Positions 1-12,149 of a stretch of 64,000 bases of DNA are shown in pieces. A program made the position numbers and the translations under genes. Origin of the DNA: Beaufortia kweichowensis (lineage: Eukaryota; Chordata; Actinopteri; Cypriniformes; Gastromyzontidae); NCBI GenBank assembly GCA_019155185.1, contig CM032800.1:17690938-17754937 (forward strand). Direction: 5' to 3'. Position 1 is the first letter of the stretch, and each line of letters opens with the position of its first letter. The notes below the pieces were generated by a model, which did not search any database, was not told the DNA's origin, and was given only the letters and a program-made list of their open reading frames with translations.

Positions 1-1640
1 ATCACCTGAGATCTAATCACCATCACCTGATCACCATCACCTGAGTTCTTCTAATTCATCACCTGAGTTCTGAGTTCTCACCGGCCACCTGATCACCATC
101 ACCTGAGTTCTAATCACCGATCACCATCACCTGATCATCACCATCACCTGGGATCTAATTCACCATCACCTGAGTTCTAATCACCGCTCACCTGATCACC
201 ATCACCTGAGTTCTAATCACCCTCACCTGATCACCATCACCTGAGTTCTAATCACCGTCCACCTGATCACCATCACCTGAGTTCTAATCAATCACCTGAT
301 CACCATCACCTGAGTTCTAATCACCTGATCACCATCACCTGAGTTCTAATCACCGGCCACCTGATCACCATCACCTGAGTTCTAATCACCGCCACCTGAT
401 CACCATCACCTGAGTTCTAATCACCTGATCATCACCTGAGTTCTAATCACCATCACCTGAGTTCTAATCACCGTCACCTGATCACCATCACCTGAGTTCT
501 AATCACCGTCCACCCTGATCACCATCACCTGAGTTCTAATCACCGCCACCTGATCACCATCACCTGAGTTCTAATCATCCACCTGATCACCATCACCTGA
601 GTTCTAATCACCGCTACCTGATCACCATCACCTGAGTTCTAATCACCGTCACCTGATCACCATCACCTGAGTTCTAATCACACCTGATCACCATCACCTG
701 AGTTCTAATCACCCGATCACCATCACCTGTTCTAATCACCTGATCACCATCACCTGAGTTCTAATCACCGTCACCTGATCACCATCACCTGAGTTCTAAT
801 CACCTGATCACCATCACCTGATCACCATCACCTGAGTTCTAATGAGTTCTAATCACCTGAGTTCTAATCACCTGACCTACCTGATCACCATCACCTGAGT
901 TCTAATCACCGCACCTGATCACCATCACCTGAGTTCTAATCACCTGATCACCATCACCTGAGTTCTAATCACCGGGCACCTGATCACCATCACCTGAGTT
1001 CTAATCACCGTCACCTGATCACCATCACCTGAGTTCTAATCACCATCACCCGTCACACCTGATCACCATCACCTGAGTTCTAATCACCTGATCACCATCA
1101 CCTGAGTTCTAATCATCACCTGATCACCATCACCTGAGTTCTAATCACCGTCACCTGATCACCATCATCACCTGAGTTCTAATCACCGGCCACCTGATCA
1201 CCATCACCTGAGTTCTAATCACCGTCCACCTGATCACCATCACCTGAGTTCTAATCACCGTCCACCTGATCACCATCACCTGAGTTCTAATCACCGGCCA
1301 CCTGATCACCATCATCACCTGATCACCATCACCTGAGATCTAATCACCGTCCACCTGATCACCATCACCTGAGTTCTAATCACCGCCACCTGATCCACCT
1401 GATCACCATCACCTGAGATCACTAATCACCTGAGTTCTAATCATCCACCTGATCACCATCACCTGAGTTCTAATCACCGTCACCTGATCACCATCACCTG
1501 AGTTCTAAATCACTGGGCCACCTGATCACCATCACCTGAGTTCTAATCACCGTCACCTGATCACCATCACCTGAGTTCTAATCACCGTCACCTAATCACC
1601 ATCACCTGAGATCTAATCACCGTCACCTGATCACCATCAC
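1..1640. repeat. 35-bp minisatellite array, open at window start
   Basis: About 45 imperfect copies of a 35-bp unit containing cacctgagttctaatcacc followed by a variable linker and cacctgatcaccat. Units differ mainly in the linker (ccgtc, ccggc, ccgtcc or absent) and in occasional truncated units. The array starts before the window and stops near 1640, where unique sequence resembling an LTR 3' half begins. No reading frame is conserved because unit lengths vary. It may be an expanded tandem repeat within an LTR; that part is inference. Confidence 0.9.
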
Positions 1641-1955
1641 TGCACCAGTTTAAAAGACACTCTCACACAGTTGCTCACCGTCCAGTCTCAATTTTGTTAC
1701 CCGGACTTCCTTACCTGTGGTTGCTATCACTAGTTGTTGGATTATCTCCTCGTTGAGTCTCCAGTGTTTCTCCTCTGTCGTCATCTTGTCTCCTGTGTTC
1801 CTGAGATCGTCAACAGTATCAAGGATAGTATTAGTCTTTTGTATATACTCACCTGTTTAATTCTCACGTTTGTTTACTTGTTGAATTAAAAGTCACTTAC
1901 CTGTTATCCGCTGACTCCGTCTCTTCTGTTCCATGACAATCTGCCTTAGGGGCAA
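1641..1955 (+). mobile_element. Possible LTR 3' part next to the minisatellite
   Basis: Pyrimidine-rich unique sequence directly after the tandem array, ending in ctgttccatgaca near 1936. It resembles the R-U5 part of a fish Ty3/gypsy LTR (short T/C-rich runs and a terminal TGACA-like end). No second LTR and no coding region were found. The stretch 1956-2040 holds nothing I recognise. The call rests on general appearance only. Confidence 0.3.
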
Positions 1956-2040
1956 GTGACCTAATTTAAAAATCATTTTTAGAAGTTTTTTCTGCAGTAT
2001 AGGAACCACTGCTCAATATTCTTAACTCATCATTAGAATT

Positions 2041-2545
2041 GGGTTATGTTCAGGCAGCCTTTAAAATGGCAGTTATTCGGCCACTCATTAAAAAAAAACT
2101 TATCTTGACCAGGGAAAACTGACTAACTAACTAGACCAATTTCAAATCTCCCCTTTTTATCAAAAATGCTGAAAATACGTGTCTAGCCAACCCCAGACAT
2201 TCCTAGTGAACAATTTCAATCAGGATTTAAGCCCCACCACAGCACAGAAATGACCTCCTTTTAGCATCTGATAGCGGTAAAACCTCTCTTCTTGTATTAC
2301 TGGACCTCAGTGGAGCTTTTGACACAATAGATCACACAATTCTTTTTTTTTTGCCTTTATCATTTTTCGATAGGAAAGTGTAGAGTGACAGGAAGTTATT
2401 TTGGAGGAGAGAGACGGTAACAGGTTCGGAAAGGACGTCAGAGCCGGGATTCAGACTCGCGTCGCACTGATCGCGCAGTTGCGCTGTATGTGATCACACA
2501 ATTCTAATTAATAGACTAGAAAACTATGTTGGCATTAGTTCAAGT
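2041..2545 (+). pseudogene. Degenerate LINE reverse-transcriptase fragment, + strand
   Basis: Translated pieces match the core of a non-LTR retrotransposon RT. Around 2215-2250 a QFQSGFKPHHSTE stretch is visible. At 2287-2345 the frame gives LLVLLDLSGAFDTIDHTIL, the RT motif containing the first catalytic Asp, and after the inserted SINE it resumes as INRLENYVGI (2506-2535). Frameshifts and stops lie between the pieces, so this is an old 5'- and 3'-truncated copy. The SINE interrupts it at 2344-2491, and its right end is cut by the minus-strand LINE starting near 2546. Confidence 0.75.
2344..2491 (-). mobile_element. tRNA-derived SINE with 14-bp target duplication
   Basis: A 148-bp insertion flanked by perfect 14-bp direct repeats gatcacacaattct (2330-2343 and 2492-2505). 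On the minus strand it starts with a tRNA-like head whose B box resembles GAGTCTGAATCCCGG. It continues through a cctgtcactctac body and ends in an A-rich aaaggcaaaaa tail, seen here as a T run. It lies inside the LINE RT fragment and splits its reading frame exactly at the duplicated site. The general layout is that of common cyprinid tRNA-SINEs; the family name was not determined. Confidence 0.85.
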
Positions 2546-4310
2546 TCAAGGGAGTTTATTGTCATTTCAGCCATATACAAGTACATAGTGAAACGAAACG
2601 ACGTTTCTCCAGGACCAAGGTGCTACAGTACAACACAAAACTAGAATGTACAGTATATACTAAACCCTAAACCCTATATACCCAAAAACCCTATATACAT
2701 AAAGTGCACAAAGTGCCAACAGACAGCAAAAGACAGTAACGCAGACACAATACACGGTTCGATACACGGTTCAATATGAAAGTGACTGTAGGGATTGTGT
2801 AAAGTGACAGTGCAAATATTTAAAATAAAAAAGTCCAATAGCAGTAGTGTAATTTGTAATGAGTTATTTTGAGTTTAGCAGCCTGATGGCATGGGGGAAA
2901 AAACTGTTGCAAAGTCTGGTCGTGATGGACCGAATGCTTCGGTACCGTTTACCAGACGGCAGGAGGGTGAAAAGTGTGTGTGAGGGGTTGTGTGGGGTCA
3001 TCCACAATGCTAGTGGCTTTGCGGATGCAGCTTGAGGTGTAAATGTCTGTGATAGAGGGGAGAGAGACCCCGATGATCTTTTCAGCTGTTCTCACTATCC
3101 GCTGCCGGGTCTTGCGGTCCGAGACAGTGCAATTCCCAAACCAGGCAGTGATGCAGCTGCTCAGTATACTCTCGATTGTCCCTCTGTAGAACACAGTGAG
3201 GATGGGGGGTGGGGGATGTGCTTTCCTCAGTCTTCTCAGAAAGTACAGGCGCTGCTGGGCTTTTTTTGCTGTGGAACTGGTGTTGAGCGACCAGGTGAGG
3301 TTCTCCGTCAGGTGAACGGCAAGAAACTTGGTGCTCTTTACGATCTCCACAGGGGAGCCACCGATGTTCAACAGAGAGTGGTCTCTCTGTGCTCTTCTGA
3401 AGTCAACTACCATCTCTTTAGTTTTGTCCACGTTCACAGACAGGTTGTTGGCTCTACACCAGTCCGTTAGCTGTTTCACCTCCTCTCTGTATGCTGACTC
3501 ATCATTCTTGTTGATGAGACCCAACAAGGTTGTGTCATCGGCAAACTTAATGATGTGGTTCAAGCTGTGCATTGCTACACAGTCGTGAGTCAGCAGAGTG
3601 AACAACAATGGACTGAGCACACAGCCCTGAGGGGCCCCAGTGCTCAGTGTGGTGGTGCTGGAGATGCTGTTCCCGATCCGGACTGACTGAGGTCTCCCAG
3701 TCAGGAAGTCCAGGATCCAGTTGCAGAGGGAGGTGTTCAGGCCCAGCAGGTTCAGCTTTTCAGTCAGGTGCTGAGGAATGATGGTGTTGAATGCTGAACT
3801 GAAGTCAATAAAGAGCATTCGAACATATGTGTTTTTATTGTCCAGGTGGGTGAGGGCCAGATGGAGGGTGGTGTTGATGGCGTCATCTGTTGAGCGGTTG
3901 TGGCGGTAAGCGAATTGCAGGGGGTCTAATGAGGGGGGCAGCAGGGTCTTAATGGGCCTCAAGACAAGCCTCTCGAAGCACTTCATGATGACAGGTGTAA
4001 GTGAAACAGGACGGAAATCGTAGTGGCAGTACACTGGAGACTTCTTTGGCACGGGGACGATGGTGGTTGCCTTGAAGCACGTTGGAACTACGATGCTGCT
4101 CAGAGAGATGTTGAAGATGTCTGTGAAAACATCTGCCAGTTGGTCTGCACATCCTCTGAGCACCCTACCAGGAATGTTGTCTGGTCCAGCAGCCTTCCTC
4201 GGGTTAACTCTGTGTAGAGTCTTCCTTACATCAGCTGTGGTTAGACACAGCACCTGGTCATTGGGGGGAGGGGTGGTCTTCCTTGCCGTTACACCGTTTT
4301 GGTTCCAAAA
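2546..4310 (-). mobile_element. 5'-truncated L2/CR1-group LINE
   Basis: Minus-strand non-LTR retrotransposon with an RT reading frame (separate entry) and about 400 bp of 3' sequence ending in a short repeated ttcaagttcaag motif near 2546-2556. Simple terminal repeats of this kind, rather than poly(A), are typical of the CR1/L2 group. The 5' end stops at about 4310 inside the segment before the RT, so the endonuclease domain is missing. It interrupts the older + strand LINE fragment, which ends at its left border. Confidence 0.8.
2949..4253 (-). pseudogene. LINE reverse transcriptase, 434 codons open
   Basis: Non-LTR RT of the L2/CR1 type. The order of motifs is NPRKAAGPDNIPGRVL (RT0/1), an LFIDFSSAFNTI catalytic Asp motif, STGAPQGCVLSPLLF, and the active-site block IIKFADDTTLLG. 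The thumb region ends in AWFGNCTVSDRKTRQRIVRTAEKI. The open frame has no credible start Met because the element is 5'-truncated and the endonuclease is absent. Near its end the frame changes: the expected LPSGKRYRSIR block is present one base out of frame around 2930-2990. The protein-coding part is therefore nearly intact but not functional alone. Confidence 0.85.
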
Positions 4311-5399
4311 GCCATTTTTATGTGTTTTAAATGTTTTTCTCTATGTTTTACTACTGCTTTTTTAAAAAAATTCTTAAAAACATTTAAAAATATCTTTCTT
4401 TTGAACCATTGGTGGGCTTGACATTGTATTAATCTTTTTTCTACTTAATTTTACTGTGAAATTATTATTGTTTTATTCATTAGAGATGGAAACACACTGC
4501 TGCTCTCCAGGTATGTGATTCATATGCTTTGATCTGTCATAAGGCTATGCCACAACTCGGCAATCCACGTTTTGCATCTCCTGCATATCAGTTTCCACAC
4601 TGATATGTGTTGGATTTCATTGTTTTTAATTTGCTGTTTTGTTCTCTGTAAGCTGATTTGCATGCCAGATTCTATCCTTATGTTTACAGTATGGTTAAAA
4701 TATGTACATTGTTTATTGACTTTGCTGTTGCTTTTGGAGTGCATGGCTTGTTTTCAAGTCTTTCCGAACATCTGAAATCGCATACTATGACAGTACGTAC
4801 TGGATGAGAAGTGTGTACCGATTTACTGGTAAAACAGTAAGTTTAATACAATATGTGTGGGTCCATATTTATATATTCTTGATATAATACATCCACCATG
4901 TTTGTATTGTCATGTGACCTGGATGTACATTCATCTATGACATGCTAACAAGAAAAATCAGGTTTCTAACGTTTTTTCTACTCATTACGCACTCTGATTA
5001 TCTTCTAGAGCAGGAAAGTATAAAATTCCACATGCAAGGTTTGATTAGCTGGTTCACATGTGTTTAATTGAGGTTGGAACTAAGTGCTACAACCACTGAA
5101 AGCTTCAACAGCGAGATGTGTCACAGTCTCTAGACATTTTAAAACATGCAGTCAGCCAATATTCTTACTATATATGTTATATTGTTTTGTATGTCTTATT
5201 TTATTTGTAAGATTTGTGTGACTGTGTCGTAATATTGCAGAAAAACTAGCAGTTTACCCTCAAGTAAACATAGCTTATAGAGTTTTGCTAAAGGCACGGC
5301 CCATCATAAAGGTTCCAGCACGCAATCAGGAGGCCGAGTTTCCGCTCATTAGAAAACCTTCCCTCTGATGTCACCAGTCTGGAGGAGCAAATAGCAACA
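4311..5399. other. No gene recognised; AT-rich
   Basis: Low-complexity A/T-rich DNA directly after the LINE (a run near 4360 has poly-A/T character and could be an older LINE tail). Short open frames are present on both strands but none shows a domain or splice pattern. It lies upstream of the Ly6-like gene, and nothing promoter-like could be singled out. Confidence 0.4.
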
Positions 5400-5454
5400 G
5401 AGGGGAGAGAGAGAGAGAGAGAGAGGGGAGAGAGAGAGAGAGAGAGAGAGAGAG

Positions 5455-5531
<77 letters not shown>

Positions 5532-5589
5532 GAGAGAGAGAGGAGAGAGAGAGAGGGGAGAGGAGAGAGGGAGGAGAGAGAGAGAGAGA

Positions 5590-5620
<31 letters not shown>

Positions 5621-5648
5621 GGGAGAGAGAGAGAGAGAGAGAGAGGGG

Positions 5649-5730
<82 letters not shown>

Positions 5731-5755
5731 AGAGAGAGAGAGAGGGGAGAGAGAG

Positions 5756-5798
<43 letters not shown>
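5400..5798. repeat. (GA)n microsatellite, about 400 bp
   Basis: Nearly pure GA dinucleotide tract with scattered GGG interruptions. It creates spurious minus-strand frames of Ser-Leu repeats in two registers. It sits just before the putative 5' untranslated exon of the Ly6-like gene. Confidence 0.97.
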
Positions 5799-5802
<4 letters not shown>

Positions 5803-5860
5803 AGGTCATATGAAGACTGAACTTCATTCACAGCTGCACTCTCCCAACTCTACAGTGAAG
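5799..5860 (+). other. Possible 5' untranslated exon of the Ly6-like gene
   Basis: Unique sequence after the GA tract ends in tacagtgaag followed by a good donor gtaagcag at 5861. The next acceptor that would join coding sequence is cttccag at 6921, immediately before the proposed start codon. That arrangement, with the ATG as the first bases of the second exon, needs an upstream non-coding exon, and this is the best candidate. The transcription start was not located. The intron 5861-6921 holds only short frames. Confidence 0.35.
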
Positions 5861-6921
5861 GTAAGCAGCAGTATATCTGATATAAATAGAGTTTGAGATA
5901 CATGTACCACTGTGAGCTGTAGATGTTGTTGGGCGTATGTGCCATCACCTGACAGGAGATGCTGTCACATATAGCAGGTGTTCACCACTTTAAACAACAG
6001 TTACCGGGAGTGAAGATGTTGACAACCAGAATAGTACATGTGTTTGTGTTTAGTTGGAATATTGTGATATAGACGTGTTTGGTGATGTTTTGCTCTCTGT
6101 TTCATTTGCGGCATGAGAACAGTATAATAAAGATGTGTTTGATATGTATATAAATATGTAAGCATGTATTTAAGAGGTAATTGATAATGACAAGATTTCA
6201 AGTATGCATTTTTGACAGTATGTAAATTCAAATGACATCCATTTATTCTTCATAGAAATAGAAATAAAGAAATGTGGTGTAATCCAAAACTGGATTTTAT
6301 GACAGTGGAAAGAAAACAAAGGCAGTCGTAATTTGGGAGAGCCAGTGTTTTCATACAAGAAGTTGTTTCCACGGTAGATTCCTAAAGGGGCTTGTTCACT
6401 GCCTCACGGGGAAAGGGGTAACAAGCCGTGCTTTGCACTTACACCCGTGGGATTCACAAAGAACAAACAAGTTGTTAATTGTGTATGGGCAAGCGGTCCC
6501 ATTGCTAGAAAAGATTTGTAACTATAGGCGGGTGAGGCTGGCAGTGATTCTAAACCAACAGTTTCTGTGTTTTAGACAGATATCAAATTAAAATGTATGT
6601 GCCATGATTACTTTGGTCCTGTACCTGGGGATCTGCTGGAGGATAATGAAGGGCATTGGAGGTCATGCGTCTTTTACAATGGCAATTATCACACACCATC
6701 AAGTTTGCATAGTGTAAATCTGGCAATAGAAACTAAAGCTTGTTATAGCATCTGTCAGAGACTGATGGATCGCTGGTTTGAATAAGCAAAATTCACATGG
6801 GCAAGGTCAAAAACACTTAGTACATTATAGCGTGTTTTTGATGCGGTGAACATTACGTTATGTTTGTGCATTATGACAACAACAAACTGCTTGAGGATAT
6901 ACTTTATTTTTATACTTCCAG

Positions 6922-8975
6922 ATGGCAATGGCTAGAATATTCAACGGTTCTGCAAAAAGCAGGACTCGGAGGGCCTGTCTGAAAGGTTAGTTGTTTTACC
7001 CCCTTCATCTTAATATATTTACAAATGATAGAAAGCCGGCATTCAATGATTGTATGAGGTTTTCTCATGTATTTCTGGATATATTTAACCTCTTGTCCAA
7101 CCTGTTAAAGAGGTTTGCCTTTCTTTATCCTTCAATCCAACAGGTTCCCTGTTTTTCCTCTTACTGCACATGTTTAATGGCACATGTGATTCAGCAGCAG
7201 TGAGCACACCTGCGGTCACAGCCGCTTCCACAAGCCAAAGCTCAACTGCAACCAGCAATCCAGCGCATTCAACTCTGAGCAGCACTGCAGGTCAAATGAC
7301 ATCCGTCACAACCACATCAGGCTCTGGAAACACTCTGTCCTCCATGACATCTGCATCTTCTAACACTAACAGCACATCTCCTGTCACCATGACCATGACT
7401 CTAGCTGCTAGCGTGAGCGCAGGTAATCAATCGATCCATCCATCGTTAGCTATCATTAGCTATCGTCAATCAATCATTTCATCAATCATATTATCTGTAT
7501 TTATGTTTGTAGATTCAGTAAATACATCAGCACTACTAGTAAATGGCACGACGGTAAGTGCAAGTTACCGTTTGCTACGATACGCAGTTGTGAAAAGTGC
7601 ATAAAAATGGAATGAAATGCTTAAAAGCAAGTGGTTTGCATCACAGGGTACAGTAGGATGGCACCGGTTAGGATGTAAAGTTTAAACTAGGTGTTTACTA
7701 TTGACTAGTTGCTTGTACTATTTACTCTTAAGCAAGCTGTCTGTAAGCACCAGACGCTGTCACACATCCTGGCTGAATTTTCAGATAGTAATGTGTAGGA
7801 TTTTTATTTTGAACTCATCTTTCTTTTCAACAGTTACTCTGTCCAGCATTTACTTGTACTACAGACTGTTACGGCAAGTCTCTGAACGAGACGGCGAATC
7901 CCTGCCCGTCCCCCAGCTCTTACTGTGAGGTCAGTGCGCCGTTACTTCATGTCATTGTATCAGATGCATTGACTCATGCATGGCTGCAGTCGTGTGCTGA
8001 TGTTGCTCTGCTGTTCTTCAGCTCATCAGACAGGACACCAGTTACTCTATCGCCTGCAGCGTCTCGTGTGGGATGTCCTGCGGGAACGCCACTCTCACTA
8101 ATTGCTCTCTGGACTGTTGCAACACAACCAACTGTCTCAACGACACCCTCTTTGGCTTGTCTAATTCACTCGGCACAACAGGTAAAGTCTTGCTCGCTTT
8201 ATCTAGAGATTATGTGAGTGCACCTCACTGATCAATTTAATTTTGCCATTAATAGCCACAACAAAACCCACCACCACATCCACAACCATAAAGGTCACGG
8301 TTCCTCCCACCCCAGCAAATAACGTAAGAGCACACGCGGCTGTTTCGTTCAAATAGACGTTATTCACTGTAAGATTTAAGTGACTTTTACATTTGTGTTT
8401 TTAACTCCCACAAGGGCAAGAGGTGCCATAGTATCAAGTGTGATGGGACAGCGTGCTACAAAAACAGCAATGCCTTTGTGTACTGTCCCATTGGTCAGGA
8501 TTACTGCATGGTAAAAACAGATCAATTTATCTTTTACAAACCCATCCTTGATGTTTTAATGGTTCTAACTATAGCTTTTGTAATGTGATGTAGCGTGATC
8601 GAGAAGTGTGTCATTTTTCAGTGTTTATCCCCCTACTCCATTGGCTTCATGTTGTCTCTGTGAAATGATAATATTTCTAGAACCAAACGTTGGCTCAAAG
8701 CAATGTGTTGTGTTTGTTTTTAGCTGAACAAAACAACAGCCGGGACCACCGAGTCTTGGCTGGGGGGCTGCAGTGGTGATTGCAGAAAGGGTCAAGCTTG
8801 CTCGTCCAGCGTGACCTCCTGCTACCTGGAGTGCTGTAATGCCACCACTAGTGCTTCCTGTCTCAAACTGACGGGTGATCTGAACATGCCCAGCTCTGCC
8901 ACCAGAGGTCCTCAATCTCCTGCACTGCTGACAGCATCTCTACTGCTCCTCTGGATGATGAAAATCCTCTCCTGA
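6922..8975 (+). CDS. Mucin-like GPI-anchored protein with two Ly6/uPAR-type domains
   Basis: Eight coding exons join in frame with GT/AG junctions: 6922-6985, 7144-7422, 7515-7555, 7834-7929, 8022-8181, 8256-8323, 8415-8510 and 8724-8975, giving 351 residues. A basic N-terminus leads into a hydrophobic GSLFFLLLHMF segment (signal peptide). A Ser/Thr-rich mucin-like stretch follows (about residues 38-128). Then come two cysteine-rich units, each with 12 Cys and each spanning two exons. They close with the Ly6/uPAR signature as DCCNTTNC and ECCNATTSASC. A Thr/Pro linker encoded by exon 6 separates them. The C-terminus is hydrophobic (SPALLTASLLLLWMMKIL), as in a GPI-attachment signal. Three-finger domains act in cell-surface binding, but no ligand can be inferred and I do not recognise a named orthologue. 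The start is chosen because the acceptor lies directly before this ATG and the signal peptide follows. Confidence 0.75.
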
Positions 8976-9336
8976 GTGAAACACCATTACATTTATTAGC
9001 AATTCACGAAAGGATGCATGTGTGTGCGTGTGTGTCCTGGCAATCCCAACTGTGTGGGGACCAGTCATTTTTGGTCTTGTGGGGACATATTTTTGTTCCC
9101 AATAAATGATGTTTGTGTTGTAGATGTATAAATGCAGAAAGGTTTGTGTGAGGGTTAGGTTTAGGGGTAGGGTGAGGCTTACACCATACAATATACAGTT
9201 TATAATGTATAAAAGATATTATGACTATGGAAAGTCCCCGTAAAACATGAAAACGTATGTTGTGTGTGTGTGTGTGCACGTGTGTACATTTCTTTTACTA
9301 TCACTTTTCCATTATTTGTGATGTAAACAAATAAAG
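8976..9336 (+). other. 3' UTR of the Ly6-like gene with polyadenylation signals
   Basis: AATAAA hexamers occur at 9101-9106 and 9330-9335, 126 and 355 bases after the stop codon. The region also contains an interspersed repeat (9009-9285), so the true 3' end could have been supplied by the repeat. Confidence 0.45.
9009..9285 (+). repeat. Interspersed teleost repeat (repeat B, copy 1)
   Basis: Segment with tgtggggaccagtcatttttgg, a telomere-like gggttaggtttaggggtag core and gactatggaaagtccccg near its end, flanked by GT-rich sequence. A second, inverted copy lies at 57555-57720 and shares the aaacctttctgcattt / aaatgcagaaaggttt segment and flanking CA repeats. Its structure (short, no coding, conserved between copies) suggests a non-autonomous DNA element, but termini were not defined. 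Confidence 0.6.
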
Positions 9337-10787
9337 TTGTGCGTGCGTGCGGATGCCAAATAAGCATGTGCATCCTTAGAGAGTTAATCAAGTGGGAACA
9401 TGCCTGTTGTTGAATTTTATATATTATAGAGTCAGACAGAAATTATCCCTAAAGGAATATATTAACTTTGCAGCAAGAAATATGAGGTTTGTTTCCATCA
9501 CATATAAATGGTTACTGGGTTTTATGTGTTTGGTACATTCTTGGTCTCTTTTTGGCATTATTATATGAACTTTAATTATAGTCAATCAACTAGTTACCCG
9601 AAGCCTTTCTTTCTCTCTCGGGTTTTGTTTGGTGTCACTGTACACAGGTTTTGCACATCCTGACAAATATCTTTGGATTACTCAAATAATCCTGAATAAT
9701 GATAAAATCCCAATCTCTAAAACTAGTTACATGACAACAATACATGTTACATGTCTAACCAGGAAGCTTTACTCTGTGTACACCTAATGTAATACAAATA
9801 ATTTCATGCCAAACAAATGGAGTATGCACTTTATGCATCTAAATAAGACAATTAGACATTTGTAATATTTATTATACATTTATAATGACGTATAATAGTT
9901 TTTGGACATGTAAAAGTCTATGTGTAAATCCCAAACACAAGAACATAAAGCTTTATTTTTGCAGAGAAATGTGTTTATTAAAATGTACAGGTCCAAGAGC
10001 GTATAGTTTAAGTTAATTTACTAGAATGACTTTGTAATGTTTGATCGCATCTACTATACTAATGTTCAGTGAAACTATTTGCAGACTAATACAATGACAC
10101 CTGATAATGTAGCAGTTTGCTTTGTATTGCTTTATTCTGAAAACCATAAAATCTATAGTCACATGTGATGAGAAAACCAGCTTTACCTCATACAGGCAAC
10201 ATTTGTGAATTATTGCTTAAATAAATGCTTCTCAGCACCCCCCCTGGCATTTAATGGGTATGTTTTCTTGTGTTCTTTATTCTGCTGAATGTGAACTGTT
10301 CTCTTTGCTATACCTGGATGAAACTATACTCCTAGCTTTACATGTTCATGTTAGTACATGACCTCTGAATTATGTCTGTCATATTGAGAGACCGAACAAC
10401 TGTCCTGTAAACGCAAACTGTAGAGCTCTGAATGTAAAAACACAACAATATTTACATTTCTCAACTGACTTCAGTGGTTTATGATGTATGTGGAGTACCA
10501 AAACATTTCATCTCCAGACAATTATAATCTTCTTACTTATAAACCATTTTCGGGTCCTTCTACTCGAGCCCTATGGCTTTAAATAAAACCATATGTATTG
10601 TAGAGCTACCGAATGAGTAATTCATAGCATTGTCAATATGTTTTTAAATATTTAGAATTTATAATTAATTACATGATGTGTCGATAATTATGCAAATAAA
10701 TCACTATTTATCGCATACCAAAATGACCCACATATAATCTTCTTTTATCTTTGCAGTAGTTTGTATATGTATATGCTGTATGCTACA
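9337..10787. other. No gene recognised
   Basis: A/T-rich intergenic DNA between the Ly6-like gene and repeat A. Only short open frames are present and no splice-connected coding exons were found on either strand. Confidence 0.5.
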
Positions 10788-11508
10788 CATTGGCGTAACT
10801 TTGTTTTGAAAAGTGGTGGGGACTTTTCAGCAAATAAATAAATAAAATAAAAATCAATACGTCCATATACAGTTTACTGTGGCAGATTTGCAATACTAGA
10901 AAGAATCTCTCTCGTCAGGTCACTAATGCACTTTAACTTAATTAATACCAATACAATAACATGTGCCACAGCGAGAGAAACACACAGATTTCTCTGTTCT
11001 TGAGCTGCTGATGGAGAGATTCTCTCCCTGAACAATGAAACAATAGAAGTTTTAAACATTCAGCTTATATGTGTATAGTAAATGGTGTAGAGCAAGAAAA
11101 CAAAACGAGAACACACAATAATAATACCGGTCTATAGAGGGATAAAGCATATCAAGTAAATAATATAAATAATAAATTAATTATTCTTTAAATAATAATA
11201 ATGACGGTCTATATTGAGCATAACGGGAACGCGCAGCATTATGACTTACGTGACCTACACGCCGTGTGTCATGTTATAAAGTGTTTGCTTCTGATCGGCA
11301 CAAAAGATGTTTGTTAAATGTATGAATTAAATGAAGAATAATGAGTTAAATAATGATTTGTAGATGTTTTCCTTTAATGCGCATCTTCCTATTTTTCAAA
11401 TACTTTCAAAAAGTGGTGGGGACACGATCGGTTTAGGAAAAAAGTGGTGAGGACATGTCACACCTGTCCCACCCGTAATGCCTGTCCCTCCCGTAAATTA
11501 CACCTATG
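10788..11508 (+). mobile_element. Non-autonomous DNA-transposon-like repeat A, copy 1
   Basis: Starts cattggcgtaacttt and ends in the imperfect inverse, aaattacacctatg (reverse complement cataggtgtaattt). Just inside, both ends carry related GTGGTGGGGAC motifs: gaaaagtggtggggac at the left and aaaaagtggtggggacac about 100 bp from the right. No transposase frame is present. About 480 bp of the same sequence recurs at 46100-46586, confirming a dispersed repeat. A probable TIR element; superfamily not determined. Confidence 0.6.
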
Positions 11509-12149
11509 ATGCTACAACAAACACACAGAACGTAGACCGAAAGTCTCACTATGTATTTTGTGTTCTGTAGCACAAGATCAAGCTAAATGATGACAGAATG
11601 CAAATAACTCAAATTTTCCCAGTGAAAAGCCTTTATTTTTACATATCATTATATCATAAATTAAATTACAGTACCTCCGGTGTTCACATAAAATACATCT
11701 CTGTACAATCTCTGCATCTAACACTTTTTACACACCTAAAACATTGTCATCTTCTTTTTGATGGTTCTTAAACTCTTAAATAATATCATCATGTCATATC
11801 TAATGGCTGTCCATGGATATCATTACATTATAGAATATTTAATTATAGATTATATCTCCACAAGCGGGAAAAATAAGGCAAATTTTAAGACAAATTGTTT
11901 TCATTTTCATTTATACAAACTGTTCATACATACATTGTTAACCAATTGTTTTCACAATTCCTCATAATAATTAATACTTTTCCATATGAATAACTAGAGA
12001 TATAAACGCTTTTTCAATTGTATCAATTGTATTTCAACGCGTATCATAAACCACTAACATCAGTTGATAAATGTAAAGTTTATTGTGATTTTATACAGAA
12101 AACCCCCAGTTACCAGTTAACTTCTAAGGCTTTTCAGTACAGTCTTTCC
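11509..12149. other. No gene recognised
   Basis: A/T-rich sequence upstream of inpp5b with no domain-bearing frame and no recognisable repeat. Confidence 0.4.

Noticed and set aside
1..1640. CRISPR-like array
   Set aside because: Units are contiguous imperfect repeats without unique spacers, in a vertebrate genome.
5288..5831. Long minus-strand Ser-Leu repeat frames
   Set aside because: They are read-through of a (GA)n microsatellite; both registers are equally open and there is no flanking coding signal.
9140..9180. Telomeric repeat (gggttaggtttaggggtaggg)
   Set aside because: It is degenerate and belongs to interspersed repeat B.
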